A DNA stretch of 54,954 nt from Oscillospiraceae bacterium (lineage in GTDB: Bacteria > Bacillota > Clostridia > Oscillospirales > QAMX01): NCBI GenBank assembly GCA_015068345.1, contig SVKS01000005.1, positions 1 to 54,954 on the forward strand, given 5' to 3'. Each line of letters opens with the position of its first letter. The first letter of the stretch is position 1. Positions 1-8,079 of this stretch are shown here, in pieces. A program made the position numbers and the translations under genes. The notes under the pieces are model-generated. The model had not been told where the DNA came from. It saw only the letters and a list, made by a program, of their open reading frames with translations, and did not search any database.

Positions 1-1094
1 CTATCACTTCCGCAACCCTTCAAAAGGGAAAGGAACACCACAACCGCCACAATCAGGAAGATAAAGGCACTCAGCACTCCGGCAAGGACCGGAAGCTTTT
101 CATTATACTTGAATTGAGCCTTCTGGCGTTTTCTCTTGGTTTTTGGAGAGGGAGTCACGTATTCTCCCCGGTTATTCTGTTCGATCTTGCCGACTTCTTT
201 GGTGGGAAGCGTCTCTTCCCCCTCTTCATCGCCAACCGCCTTCTCCTTATAAAGCCCAACGGGAATCAACGGATTCTGCTTGTAGGCTTCCATATCGGAA
301 AGCATTTCCGTAGCCGACGCATAGCGATCATCCGGATCGGTTGCCATGGCCTTTAGCACAATGGCTTCCATACCGGGCCGTACCTTGGGGTTTTTCGCCA
401 TGGGAGACGGCGGTTCGGAAGAAAGATGCTGAATGGCAACTGCTACCGGGGTTTCGCCTGTGAAGGGAAGCTCACCGGTAAGCATTTCGTACATGATGAT
501 ACCCACCGAGTAAAGGTCGGTACGACCGTCGGTCATGCCCCCCTTTGCCTGTTCGGGAGCAATGTAATGCACCGAGCCAAAGGCGTTTTGAGTTACCGTC
601 TGTTGATGATTTGCCATGCGGGCAATGCCAAAATCGGTAACCTTTACAGTACCATCCCGCAGAATCATTACGTTTTGGGGCTTGATGTCCCGGTGTACAA
701 TGTTACGGGAATGGGCATGTTCCAAAGCCTTCAAAATCTGGGATATAAAAAGCTGTAACTCAGCTTCGCTGAGAATCTTGCGCTGTTGCATATACTGCTT
801 AAGGGTAATGCCATCGATCAACTCCATCACAAAATATTCCATATGTTTTGTGATGCTAACGTCAAAAATGCTGACAATATTGGGATGACTCATGGCGGCG
901 ACTGCTTCAGCTTCTGCGTGAAAGCGACTGCGTAGTTCGTCATCCTGCAAAATTTCATCCTTCAATATCTTTACAGCAACGTATCGGTTCAGTTTGACGT
1001 CTCGTGCTTTATACACAACAGCCATACCGCCGGTCCCGATAATTTCTAACATTTCGTAACGGTTATCCAATACCGTACCGAGATAATTTGCCAT
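1..1094 (-). CDS. prkC: Ser/Thr protein kinase, PrkC/Stk1 type (partial, C-terminus outside window)
   Basis: Membrane-anchored eukaryotic-type kinase that phosphorylates Ser/Thr residues; family members act in cell-wall sensing, translation control and spore germination. The visible 364 residues hold a full kinase domain: glycine loop GTGGMAVVY near residue 20, the ATP-binding Lys in VAVK at 42, HRDIKPQN near 134-141 and DFG near 154. A charged linker follows, then one hydrophobic segment near residues 335-356, so the unseen part should lie outside the cell and would normally carry PASTA repeats. That part is beyond base 1 and cannot be confirmed. The ATG at 1094 has GAAAGG upstream. It follows the PP2C gene by about 70 bases, the usual phosphatase-kinase order in Firmicutes. 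Confidence 0.93.
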   Translation of the reverse strand, partial: MANYLGTVLDNRYEMLEIIGTGGMAVVYKARDVKLNRYVAVKILKDEILQDDELRSRFHAEAEAVAAMSHPNIVSIFDVSITKHMEYFVMELIDGITLKQYMQQRKILSEAELQLFISQILKALEHAHSRNIVHRDIKPQNVMILRDGTVKVTDFGIARMANHQQTVTQNAFGSVHYIAPEQAKGGMTDGRTDLYSVGIIMYEMLTGELPFTGETPVAVAIQHLSSEPPSPMAKNPKVRPGMEAIVLKAMATDPDDRYASATEMLSDMEAYKQNPLIPVGLYKEKAVGDEEGEETLPTKEVGKIEQNNRGEYVTPSPKTKRKRQKAQFKYNEKLPVLAGVLSAFIFLIVAVVVFLSLLKGCGSD

Positions 1095-1117
1095 TCTATG
1101 ACCATGCCTTTCTTTTT

Positions 1118-1137
1118 CAGAGCCCAGCAAGGCTCTG
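1118..1137 (-). other. Intercistronic hairpin between PP2C and kinase genes
   Basis: A perfect 7-bp inverted repeat (CAGAGCC and GGCTCTG) with a short loop lies in the gap between the phosphatase stop and the kinase start. On the transcribed minus strand it is followed by a run of A, not U, so it is not a terminator. It may be a processing or stability element that sets the ratio of the two proteins; this is inference. Confidence 0.35.
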
Positions 1138-1165
1138 CTTTATCGTAAACAATGTCGGTTTGATC

Positions 1166-1912
1166 TTAGTCTTTGATAAACACGACAATGGAAATATTAT
1201 CCTTGCCCCCTGCCCGATTCGCCATATCCACCAGGGTTTGACATGCATCGGCGGGTGTTTCACTGGTTTTTAATACCTGCTCAATCGCCATATCGGGTAC
1301 CATATTGGTCAATCCGTCGGAACAAAGCATCAAGACCTCTCCCTTATCCAACTTCAGTTCAAACACATCCCCATACACCTGGGGATCGGTACCGACAGCC
1401 CGGGTAATAATGTTTTTATCCGGGAAGGTATCATATTGCTCTTTGGTAATACTGCCCTTTCTGAACAGGTCGCCGGCTACCGAATGGTCATCGGTAATTT
1501 GCTTCAACTTGTCCTTCGCGCGGCGCTTCAAATGATAGGCGCGGCTGTCCCCCACGTTAATGACGTAGGCATCTTCCCCTACTATCAGGGCCGCTGTCAG
1601 CGTAGTCCCCATCCCCATATAAGAGGGATCCGAAATGGCGCTTGTATACACCTCCATGTTGGCAGCACTGACACCCTTTTCCAAAAGTGCCACTGCTTCT
1701 TTTCCGGAGATTTTTCCGGACAAAGTATCCCAAACGGACCGGGCAAATTCTTCGCAGGCGATTCGGCTGGCTTCCGCTCCTCCGTTTACACCACCCATAC
1801 CATCACAGACCATCAGCAAGGCCATATTCCGTTCATGATCCAGCTTCACATAGGTACTGTCCTGATTTTCTCTGCGCTTTTTGCCAACGTCGGTCATGCT
1901 CCACGCTTGCAT
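1166..1912 (-). CDS. prpC: PP2C-family Ser/Thr protein phosphatase (PrpC/Stp type)
   Basis: Metal-dependent cytosolic phosphatase that reverses phosphorylation by the neighbouring PrkC-type kinase. The 248-residue protein has the family's size and motif order: a GKKRRENQD-type motif near residues 10-18, VCDGMGG at 35-41 (metal-binding Asp), GTTLTAALI, NVGDSRAY, the DHSVAGDL region, and a C-terminal GGKDNISIVV with the last metal-binding Asp. The ATG at 1912 is preferred over an upstream in-frame GTG at 1921 because AAGGAG sits about 10 bases before the ATG but only one base before the GTG. It has its own strong promoter at 2057-2085, so phosphatase and kinase can be expressed apart from the long operon upstream. 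Confidence 0.95.
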   Translation of the reverse strand: MQAWSMTDVGKKRRENQDSTYVKLDHERNMALLMVCDGMGGVNGGAEASRIACEEFARSVWDTLSGKISGKEAVALLEKGVSAANMEVYTSAISDPSYMGMGTTLTAALIVGEDAYVINVGDSRAYHLKRRAKDKLKQITDDHSVAGDLFRKGSITKEQYDTFPDKNIITRAVGTDPQVYGDVFELKLDKGEVLMLCSDGLTNMVPDMAIEQVLKTSETPADACQTLVDMANRAGGKDNISIVVFIKD

Positions 1913-2056
1913 CGGTCTCACTCTCCTTTTATACCCGACGAACCAACAGGTTCGATATCCTTCATATTATGTATCTTTTCTGCCATTCAGAATCGTAGCG
2001 CACGTGTCTTCCGATATCCCAACAGGACACCGGGGCGCAACTACCCTGATTTTAAT

Positions 2057-2085
2057 ATTATATCGTTATCCTCTTCCCTTGTCAA
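2057..2085 (-). promoter_or_regulatory. SigA-type promoter of the phosphatase-kinase operon
   Basis: On the minus strand TTGACA (2085-2080) and TATAAT (2062-2057) are both perfect matches with a 17-base spacer. The start site would lie about 140 bases before the phosphatase ATG. The gap 1913-2134 shows nothing else recognised apart from this promoter and the leader. Confidence 0.85.
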
Positions 2086-2134
2086 CTTTTATTTCCCATC
2101 ATTTCGATCTATTTCGCATTTTTTCAGAGAATTG

Positions 2135-2668
2135 CTACATTTTGTCTATGGACATGGTAACCGCCGAAACCTCCCGGAGAAGTTTTTGTGCATATACCAC
2201 ATCGGGGATCAACCCGCCGGCAATCAACCGATCCCCCAGTGCCTCTTTCAAAAGCGGGATAATGGCCTCACAAATACCAGGCAATACCTCCACGTAATCC
2301 GGCTTGGTATTTGCCACCGAATCGGCACTGCGTTTCAGGGCAAAACTGTCAATTAAGAATACACGCTGAATGGACGTAACGTGGTTCTTCTTCAAGGTCT
2401 GGATTACCGATGGCTTAATAGAAACCGCCGCCACAGGACGATAACGTTGCGAAATATACTCCGCACCATATTCGTCATCCGAAAGGCCGTTGATTCGGTC
2501 AACATGGAGGATTATTTTCTTGTCCTTTTCCTTAGCAGCCCGAAATATAGATTCCAACAGAGAAATATGCACGTTCATCAGAACACATACCGGGTATTCG
2601 CTTTTCAAAAATTCTTTATACCGACGAATGCCATCCACCGCCGGAATGATACCATGCAGCTCTTCCAT
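2135..2668 (-). CDS. glpP: GlpP-family glycerol-3-phosphate-responsive antiterminator
   Basis: Cytosolic regulator of 177 residues. GlpP of Bacillus binds leader RNA of glp transcripts and prevents termination when glycerol-3-phosphate is present. Family hallmarks seen: a TIM-barrel-like order with an HVDRINGLSDDE segment (near residues 55-66), the KPSVIQTLKK region, and the C-terminal LPGICEAIIP...GGLIPD stretch where the phosphate is expected to bind. The ATG at 2668 overlaps the end of the GH13 gene's ribosome-binding region; AGGAG lies 7 bases upstream. No glpF, glpK or glpD gene is in the window, so its RNA targets must be elsewhere, or it may act on this operon. Family assignment is firm; target is unknown. 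Confidence 0.88.
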   Translation of the reverse strand: MEELHGIIPAVDGIRRYKEFLKSEYPVCVLMNVHISLLESIFRAAKEKDKKIILHVDRINGLSDDEYGAEYISQRYRPVAAVSIKPSVIQTLKKNHVTSIQRVFLIDSFALKRSADSVANTKPDYVEVLPGICEAIIPLLKEALGDRLIAGGLIPDVVYAQKLLREVSAVTMSIDKM

Positions 2669-2671
2669 GGT

Positions 2672-4519
2672 TTATCTCCTTTTCAAAAGGATTGCACTTC
2701 TTGGCTTCAGTAGGATAGAACCCTTTCCCACTTCCACTTCACGCATCAGATCGAATCCCTTTTCCGAAAGTAAGAAATGTTCATCGACATCCCCTGCGTT
2801 CATCATCAGGAGCAATTTATCTCCCCAAGCCATCACCAAACGGGTCCCCGCCGCCTCCAAAAATGACGGGCGAAGGTTTGCAAATGCAGGATTTTCTCTT
2901 CGAATTTCTGCCAGCCTGCGATAATGACGCAAAAGCGATATTTTCGCATCCTCCCTGTGGTAGAATGCACGATTGAAGGGGTCTTCCAATCCCTCCATTC
3001 CACCCTCATCCCCGTAGTAGATGGTGGGAGATCCCAAATAGGTAAATAGCAAAAGGGAAGCCAACCGCAGGCGTTCCTCTGCCACCTTGCGCGCCTGTGG
3101 AGCCAAGCGATGGTACGCCCGTTCCTTCAAATCGGTCGGCGCATCCTCATATCCTCCCAGGGCAGAAAGAATGCGCACCGTGTCGTGTGTTCCCAAGAAA
3201 TTCATCAGACTACGCTGTGCCGGATATGGGTAATTCTCCGATTGGCTTTCCGACATTTCCCGGAAGCCTTCTGCATCCCCATGCAGGAGATAATTCAATA
3301 CCGCCGTACGGAAGGGATAGTTCATGACTCCATCCAGTTCGTTACCCAGGAAATAGCGTCTTCTAACGTCATACGCTATTTTGATGGATGCATCCTCCCA
3401 AACCTCTCCAATCACCAGAGAATCCGGTTTTGCTTCGGTTGCCGCCCTTCTTATACCGGCAATCATATCATCCGGCAATTCATCCGCCACGTCCAGCCGC
3501 CATCCGGAAGCGCCCAAATTGAGCCATTTTTTGACTACGTCATAAACAAACTCACGGAAGCTTTGGTTATTCTTATCATAGGAGGGCATAATCCGTATAT
3601 TCCACCAGCACTCATATTCGTCCGGGAATTTGCGAAATCGGAACCAGGAGTAGTAGGGCGACTCTTTTCCCTGATAAGCTCCCAGGCCCGGATAGGACCC
3701 AAACTTGTTGAAGTAGAGACTGTTGTCCCCGGTGTGGTTAAATACCCCATCGAGAATCACACGCATCCCCAACTCCCCGGCTTTATGGCAAAGCTCGGTG
3801 AATTCGGCTTCACTGCCCAGCATAGGATCGATCTTATGATAATCACTCGTATCGTATCTATGGTTGGATTCTGACAAAAAGATTGGATTCAAATACAGAT
3901 TGCCAACCCCAAGGGTTTTCAAATAAGGAAGCGATTCGATAATTCCCCTCAGGTTTCCGCCATAAAAGTAATTATTGGGAACATCTCCATTTCGAAACAC
4001 CGTCTTCTCCGGCAATTGCTTGCGATCTTTTACAATACGTCGCCCGGATATTTCCGGAATCTTTCCAGCAACGGCAAATCGATCGGGGAAAATTTGATAG
4101 GTAATTCCATCCCCATACCAGGTTGGTGGATTCCAAGCGGCATCGTACACGGTGACGTAATAGGGCGTGAATCCGCCTTCACTGATTCGTCCCTCTCCCC
4201 CGTGACCATCACTTACAGCACCATAATATACAGTGGATATGGCGGTTTCCAATCGGAAAGCATAGGTATAGAGCCCCACCCCATCAGGAGTCAGACTGAC
4301 ACTATATTGATCCAAGCCCCCTCCGGTAGATTTCCATTCCATGGGGTATTCACCACAGGATTCCCCATCATGCCCAAAGAGTAACACCACACGCCGAGGC
4401 GCCATACGACGGCTGACCAAAAGGGTTATGGTCAGGGCTTCTCCGGTTTTCATGGCACCGTAGGGTGTCTTGCAGGCATCGCTTCTTGAATTGTAATACA
4501 CAAATTTCAGGGAATCCAT
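2672..4519 (-). CDS. GH13 alpha-amylase-family hydrolase (neopullulanase / cyclomaltodextrinase type)
   Basis: Hydrolyses alpha-1,4 (and perhaps alpha-1,6) glucosidic bonds in malto-oligosaccharides, cyclodextrins or pullulan. The 615-residue protein has a CBM34-like N-terminal beta domain (about 1-125), then a GH13 barrel opening with GITYQIFPDRF. Catalytic regions are DGVFNH (about 257-262), GWRLDVAD with nucleophile Asp near 343, GEVWED with acid/base Glu near 372, and GTHDT with the transition-state His-Asp near 445. No signal peptide is present, so it should act in the cytosol on imported sugars or glycogen. The ATG at 4519 is chosen because AAAGGAG lies 9 bases upstream; it sits 15 bases after the addA stop. 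It ends 4 bases before glpP. Exact substrate cannot be read. Confidence 0.93.
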   Translation of the reverse strand: MDSLKFVYYNSRSDACKTPYGAMKTGEALTITLLVSRRMAPRRVVLLFGHDGESCGEYPMEWKSTGGGLDQYSVSLTPDGVGLYTYAFRLETAISTVYYGAVSDGHGGEGRISEGGFTPYYVTVYDAAWNPPTWYGDGITYQIFPDRFAVAGKIPEISGRRIVKDRKQLPEKTVFRNGDVPNNYFYGGNLRGIIESLPYLKTLGVGNLYLNPIFLSESNHRYDTSDYHKIDPMLGSEAEFTELCHKAGELGMRVILDGVFNHTGDNSLYFNKFGSYPGLGAYQGKESPYYSWFRFRKFPDEYECWWNIRIMPSYDKNNQSFREFVYDVVKKWLNLGASGWRLDVADELPDDMIAGIRRAATEAKPDSLVIGEVWEDASIKIAYDVRRRYFLGNELDGVMNYPFRTAVLNYLLHGDAEGFREMSESQSENYPYPAQRSLMNFLGTHDTVRILSALGGYEDAPTDLKERAYHRLAPQARKVAEERLRLASLLLFTYLGSPTIYYGDEGGMEGLEDPFNRAFYHREDAKISLLRHYRRLAEIRRENPAFANLRPSFLEAAGTRLVMAWGDKLLLMMNAGDVDEHFLLSEKGFDLMREVEVGKGSILLKPRSAILLKRR

Positions 4520-4533
4520 GGTTGAAAACTCCT

Positions 4534-7500
4534 TTATCGTTTCAGCAGCAGTTCTGCTTTGGACCGGGCTGTGAAATATATCCACCCTTCCGTCACCGGC
4601 TTGCCGATGATGCGTTCCAATGCTTCTGCATAAACCGCCAATTGTTTATCATAGCCCCGGTTTTTTGCATGGAGAACGGGATCCTCCTCCCGGGACAGGT
4701 AATCGCTTTTGTAATCGATCAGAATCAGCTTTTCTCCCTCCAGGAAGGCACAGTCAACGATCCCTTGCAGAAGAATTGACTCTCCCTTTCCCATTGCTTC
4801 CGGCGAAAATCTTCCTGCATCCTCCAACAGGGTAAATTTCATCTCCCGCCAGACTCTATCTGCATGACGTAGTCTTTCGCCCAATTCGGACGCAAAGAAG
4901 CGATACAGACGCTCTCCTGAAATGCTTTTTCTTGCTTCAGGTGTCAGAAATTTTCCCCGAAGAAGACGATCCAGTTCTTCCTCTACCCCTTTTCGAGTGG
5001 TGGTTTTGTCAAAACGGATCAGCTGCAGCGCCAGATGAACTGCCGTTCCATGTTCCGCCGCAGAAAGTCCTCTTCCCGAAAGGAAGGCCGGTTTCCGCTC
5101 TGTTCTTGGTATACGCATCGCTTCTCCCGGTTCAAACAATTCCGGATTCTTTACAGTGTCCTTCAGCTCGGTAACGGTGCGTTTGGTGGGCAATGAAACC
5201 GCATATAAGTATGGATATTCTTCGAATATCCCCTCCGGAATCTCCATTGATTCTATCGGAGCAAACGCTTCCTCTTCTTCGTTCCGGTTCCCTTCCTCCG
5301 ACTCGACGGGATGAACAATATGGTATTCTGCCGTACTTTTCTCTCCGCTTTTCTCCACGGGACGCACCCCCAATGAAATCAGAAGATCGCTTCCCTCCCG
5401 GGAGCAGAGTCCCGCCGCCGTTAACCAATCGGCATAGCTGGATGAAGCAGACATCATATTGTTCGGATCGATGGTATGCGCCATCTCCGAAATCGTCTTC
5501 TCCGCATTGGGATAGGTAGCAAAGATCAGCAGTTTTTCCTGGGCACGGGTCAAAGCCACGTATAAAATACGAAGCTCTTCCGCATTCTGTTCTTCAATTG
5601 CACACAGGCGGACCGCTTTGTGTGTTATCGTCCCATAGCGTATCCCCCTTTCCCGATCGCGGATCTTGAAGCCAAAGCCCATACTTTTGTGGTAAATCGC
5701 TTCATCCGAAAGAGAACGGGTGTTGAAGGGAGCCGTGGTATCCACCAAGGCAACCACAGGATATTGAAGCCCTTTGGATTGGTGAATGGTTAAGAGGTGT
5801 ACAGCATCTCCCTCATCGGCATGAGGTGCCGCATCCGGTTCGCTTCCGTTTTCAATAGCCCTGGCTGCTGCCTTCAGGAAGGCCGTCAAGCCGCCTCTGG
5901 ATTCGAATTTCTCGGCTTCGGACGCAATCAAATAAATATTGCGAAGCTTTTCTTCCCCATCTTCTCCCGAAAGGCAAAGAGCAGCCAGAGAAAGTTCGTC
6001 ATATATTTGCCGGATCAAGAGACCCAACCGAAGCTCCATACGGGCTTCCCGCCAGGCTTCTATGCTTTCGACGGCTTTCCGGCTTTTTTCGTTTCCCGCT
6101 TCTCCATGCAGCCGAAGGGCACGAATAAAGGCGGTCTTTCTGTCCATCAACCGGATTTTTCCCAGTTCTCCCGGGGAAAAACCAAAGGCAGGAGATGTCA
6201 ACACGGCAAGTAGTGCCACATCATTGTAGGGATTATCCACCACCGAAAGAAGGGACAACACAAATTCCCCTTCCGGAGTAGAATAGAGCCCCGGAGCCCG
6301 TGACGTCGTTACCGGAATTCCTGCACGAAGGAGGGCTTTTTCATAGATTGGCATACGGTTTTTTGCGCTTCTCAGAAGAATCGCAAAATCCCCATACCGG
6401 ACGGGGCGTTCCCCACCTTTGCCGTTGATCATCAAACCGCTTTCCACCAGTTCTTGGATGCGCTTTGCCACCATTTGAGCTTCATATTCTCTTTTGGAAA
6501 GGGAAGAATCCGCCTCCGAAAGGTAGATGACCTCGGTTTTGTGATAGGAATCATCCTCCCTACCCAAATAAAGCTTTTGCTCTTCATTATAATCAATTCC
6601 CCCCTGCTCTTTTTTCATCAGGTGAGAAAAGACGAAGTTAATATAGTCGATGACGCCGCCGCTTGACCGGTAGTTGCGGTTCAGGGATATTTTACGATTG
6701 CCCTGATCCGTCGTATCATGGGAGGCATAACGGTGCAGCTTTTCAACAAAGCCTTCCGGTTCTGCATAGCGAAAACCGTAAATGCTTTGCTTTACGTCTC
6801 CTACCATAATCAGATTACGGCCATTCCGGGTAATGGCGTGGAATATCTCATCCTGCAGGCTGTTGGTGTCCTGATATTCATCCACCACCACTTCATCGTA
6901 TCGGTCTGCCACCACCAGCGCCTCGCTGGTGGGTACGTCCATCCCCTCCGGTGTTGTTCGCCACAGAAGGCGATGGGCATACTGTGATACGTCATTGAAT
7001 TCCAGGATTCCCGCCTTTGTCTTTGCTTCCAGAAAACGGACCGAATATTCCCGCACCAGGTTTGCCAATTCTTGGGCGGCAGGAGCCATTTTTTTCAATT
7101 CATCGGCAATTTCCTCCGGTGTTTCCTCAAACACAGACTGGAGCGACTGTATTTCTTTTTTCATATCGTCCCGCAGTGCCTTCAGCCGGTCCCGAAAATC
7201 TGTATCTTCATATCCACGCAGACTCCCGAGTCTGGCAAAGGTCACCGCTTGAAGCTGCAATGCAAAGTTTCCGTGGCTTTCTGCCGCTTCCGATACTCTT
7301 TTCAGCATTTCAAAATCATCCAAAAATGCCGGTCCGTAAGCCTTTGCAAGTCTAGAATCATCCTGAATATCCCGGATAACGGATTCGTATTTTTTGATGT
7401 ATCCATCCACCATCTTCTTTGCTTTTTGTAAAAGGTATGAAACCCAGATGGTTTCGGAAACATTTTCGGGGACATCGCGATATAGTTTTGCCGCATCCAT

Positions 7501-8079
7501 CAGTTTTCTCTCCGGATGGGGCATACTTTGAAAGCTTTCATAGGTATGCTTGATCAATTCCGGAAGCGTTTGATCCTTCTGCCCCTTGGTCAGCATTTCT
7601 ACCAAAGCCAAAAACCCGGCCTCTGCGGAGGCATATTTTTCCTCCAGCAGATCTTCCATCACCCGGTCTGAAAGTCCTTCAACTTCGCTTTGGTCTGCAA
7701 TTCTTGCATCGGGTGAGATACCGAGTTTGTGGAAAGAATCCCGAACCAATCGTAGTAGGAAGGAGTCTATGGTAGTGATCTCCGCTCCTCCTAAAAGTTT
7801 GATTTCTCTGGCAAGTCGTCGATTGCCCGGGTCCTCCCTCAGTTTATCACGAAGGGCGGCGGTAATCCGGGTTCGCATTTCCTCTGCGGCCGCGTTGGTG
7901 AAGGTAATCACCAAAAGTCGGGAAATATCAACGGGATCTTCCTTACGGGTGAGCAACCCAATCACCCGCTCCACCACTACGGCGGTCTTGCCCGACCCGG
8001 CAGCCGCAGTAACAAGCAATGCCCCCTGGCCGGAGGAATAATCCACAACTGCCTGCTGATCCTTATTCAGTTTGGGCAT
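4534..8079 (-). CDS. addA: AddA: ATP-dependent helicase/nuclease subunit A
   Basis: Subunit A of the AddAB complex, the Firmicutes counterpart of RecBCD, which processes double-strand breaks for recombination. The 1181-residue protein is a UvrD-type helicase: Walker A AAGSGKT at about 26-32, DEYQDTN at 400-406, GDVKQSIYGFR at 427-437, NRNYRSS near 467, and LYVALTRAQEKL further on. A C-terminal PD-(D/E)XK nuclease carries GIVDCAF and IDYKSDY (about 1121-1127), as in active AddA. The ATG at 8079 has GGGAGGAG about 10 bases upstream and lies 17 bases inside addB, suggesting translational coupling. Length matches the family (about 1200). Confidence 0.97.
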   Translation of the reverse strand: MPKLNKDQQAVVDYSSGQGALLVTAAAGSGKTAVVVERVIGLLTRKEDPVDISRLLVITFTNAAAEEMRTRITAALRDKLREDPGNRRLAREIKLLGGAEITTIDSFLLRLVRDSFHKLGISPDARIADQSEVEGLSDRVMEDLLEEKYASAEAGFLALVEMLTKGQKDQTLPELIKHTYESFQSMPHPERKLMDAAKLYRDVPENVSETIWVSYLLQKAKKMVDGYIKKYESVIRDIQDDSRLAKAYGPAFLDDFEMLKRVSEAAESHGNFALQLQAVTFARLGSLRGYEDTDFRDRLKALRDDMKKEIQSLQSVFEETPEEIADELKKMAPAAQELANLVREYSVRFLEAKTKAGILEFNDVSQYAHRLLWRTTPEGMDVPTSEALVVADRYDEVVVDEYQDTNSLQDEIFHAITRNGRNLIMVGDVKQSIYGFRYAEPEGFVEKLHRYASHDTTDQGNRKISLNRNYRSSGGVIDYINFVFSHLMKKEQGGIDYNEEQKLYLGREDDSYHKTEVIYLSEADSSLSKREYEAQMVAKRIQELVESGLMINGKGGERPVRYGDFAILLRSAKNRMPIYEKALLRAGIPVTTSRAPGLYSTPEGEFVLSLLSVVDNPYNDVALLAVLTSPAFGFSPGELGKIRLMDRKTAFIRALRLHGEAGNEKSRKAVESIEAWREARMELRLGLLIRQIYDELSLAALCLSGEDGEEKLRNIYLIASEAEKFESRGGLTAFLKAAARAIENGSEPDAAPHADEGDAVHLLTIHQSKGLQYPVVALVDTTAPFNTRSLSDEAIYHKSMGFGFKIRDRERGIRYGTITHKAVRLCAIEEQNAEELRILYVALTRAQEKLLIFATYPNAEKTISEMAHTIDPNNMMSASSSYADWLTAAGLCSREGSDLLISLGVRPVEKSGEKSTAEYHIVHPVESEEGNRNEEEEAFAPIESMEIPEGIFEEYPYLYAVSLPTKRTVTELKDTVKNPELFEPGEAMRIPRTERKPAFLSGRGLSAAEHGTAVHLALQLIRFDKTTTRKGVEEELDRLLRGKFLTPEARKSISGERLYRFFASELGERLRHADRVWREMKFTLLEDAGRFSPEAMGKGESILLQGIVDCAFLEGEKLILIDYKSDYLSREEDPVLHAKNRGYDKQLAVYAEALERIIGKPVTEGWIYFTARSKAELLLKR

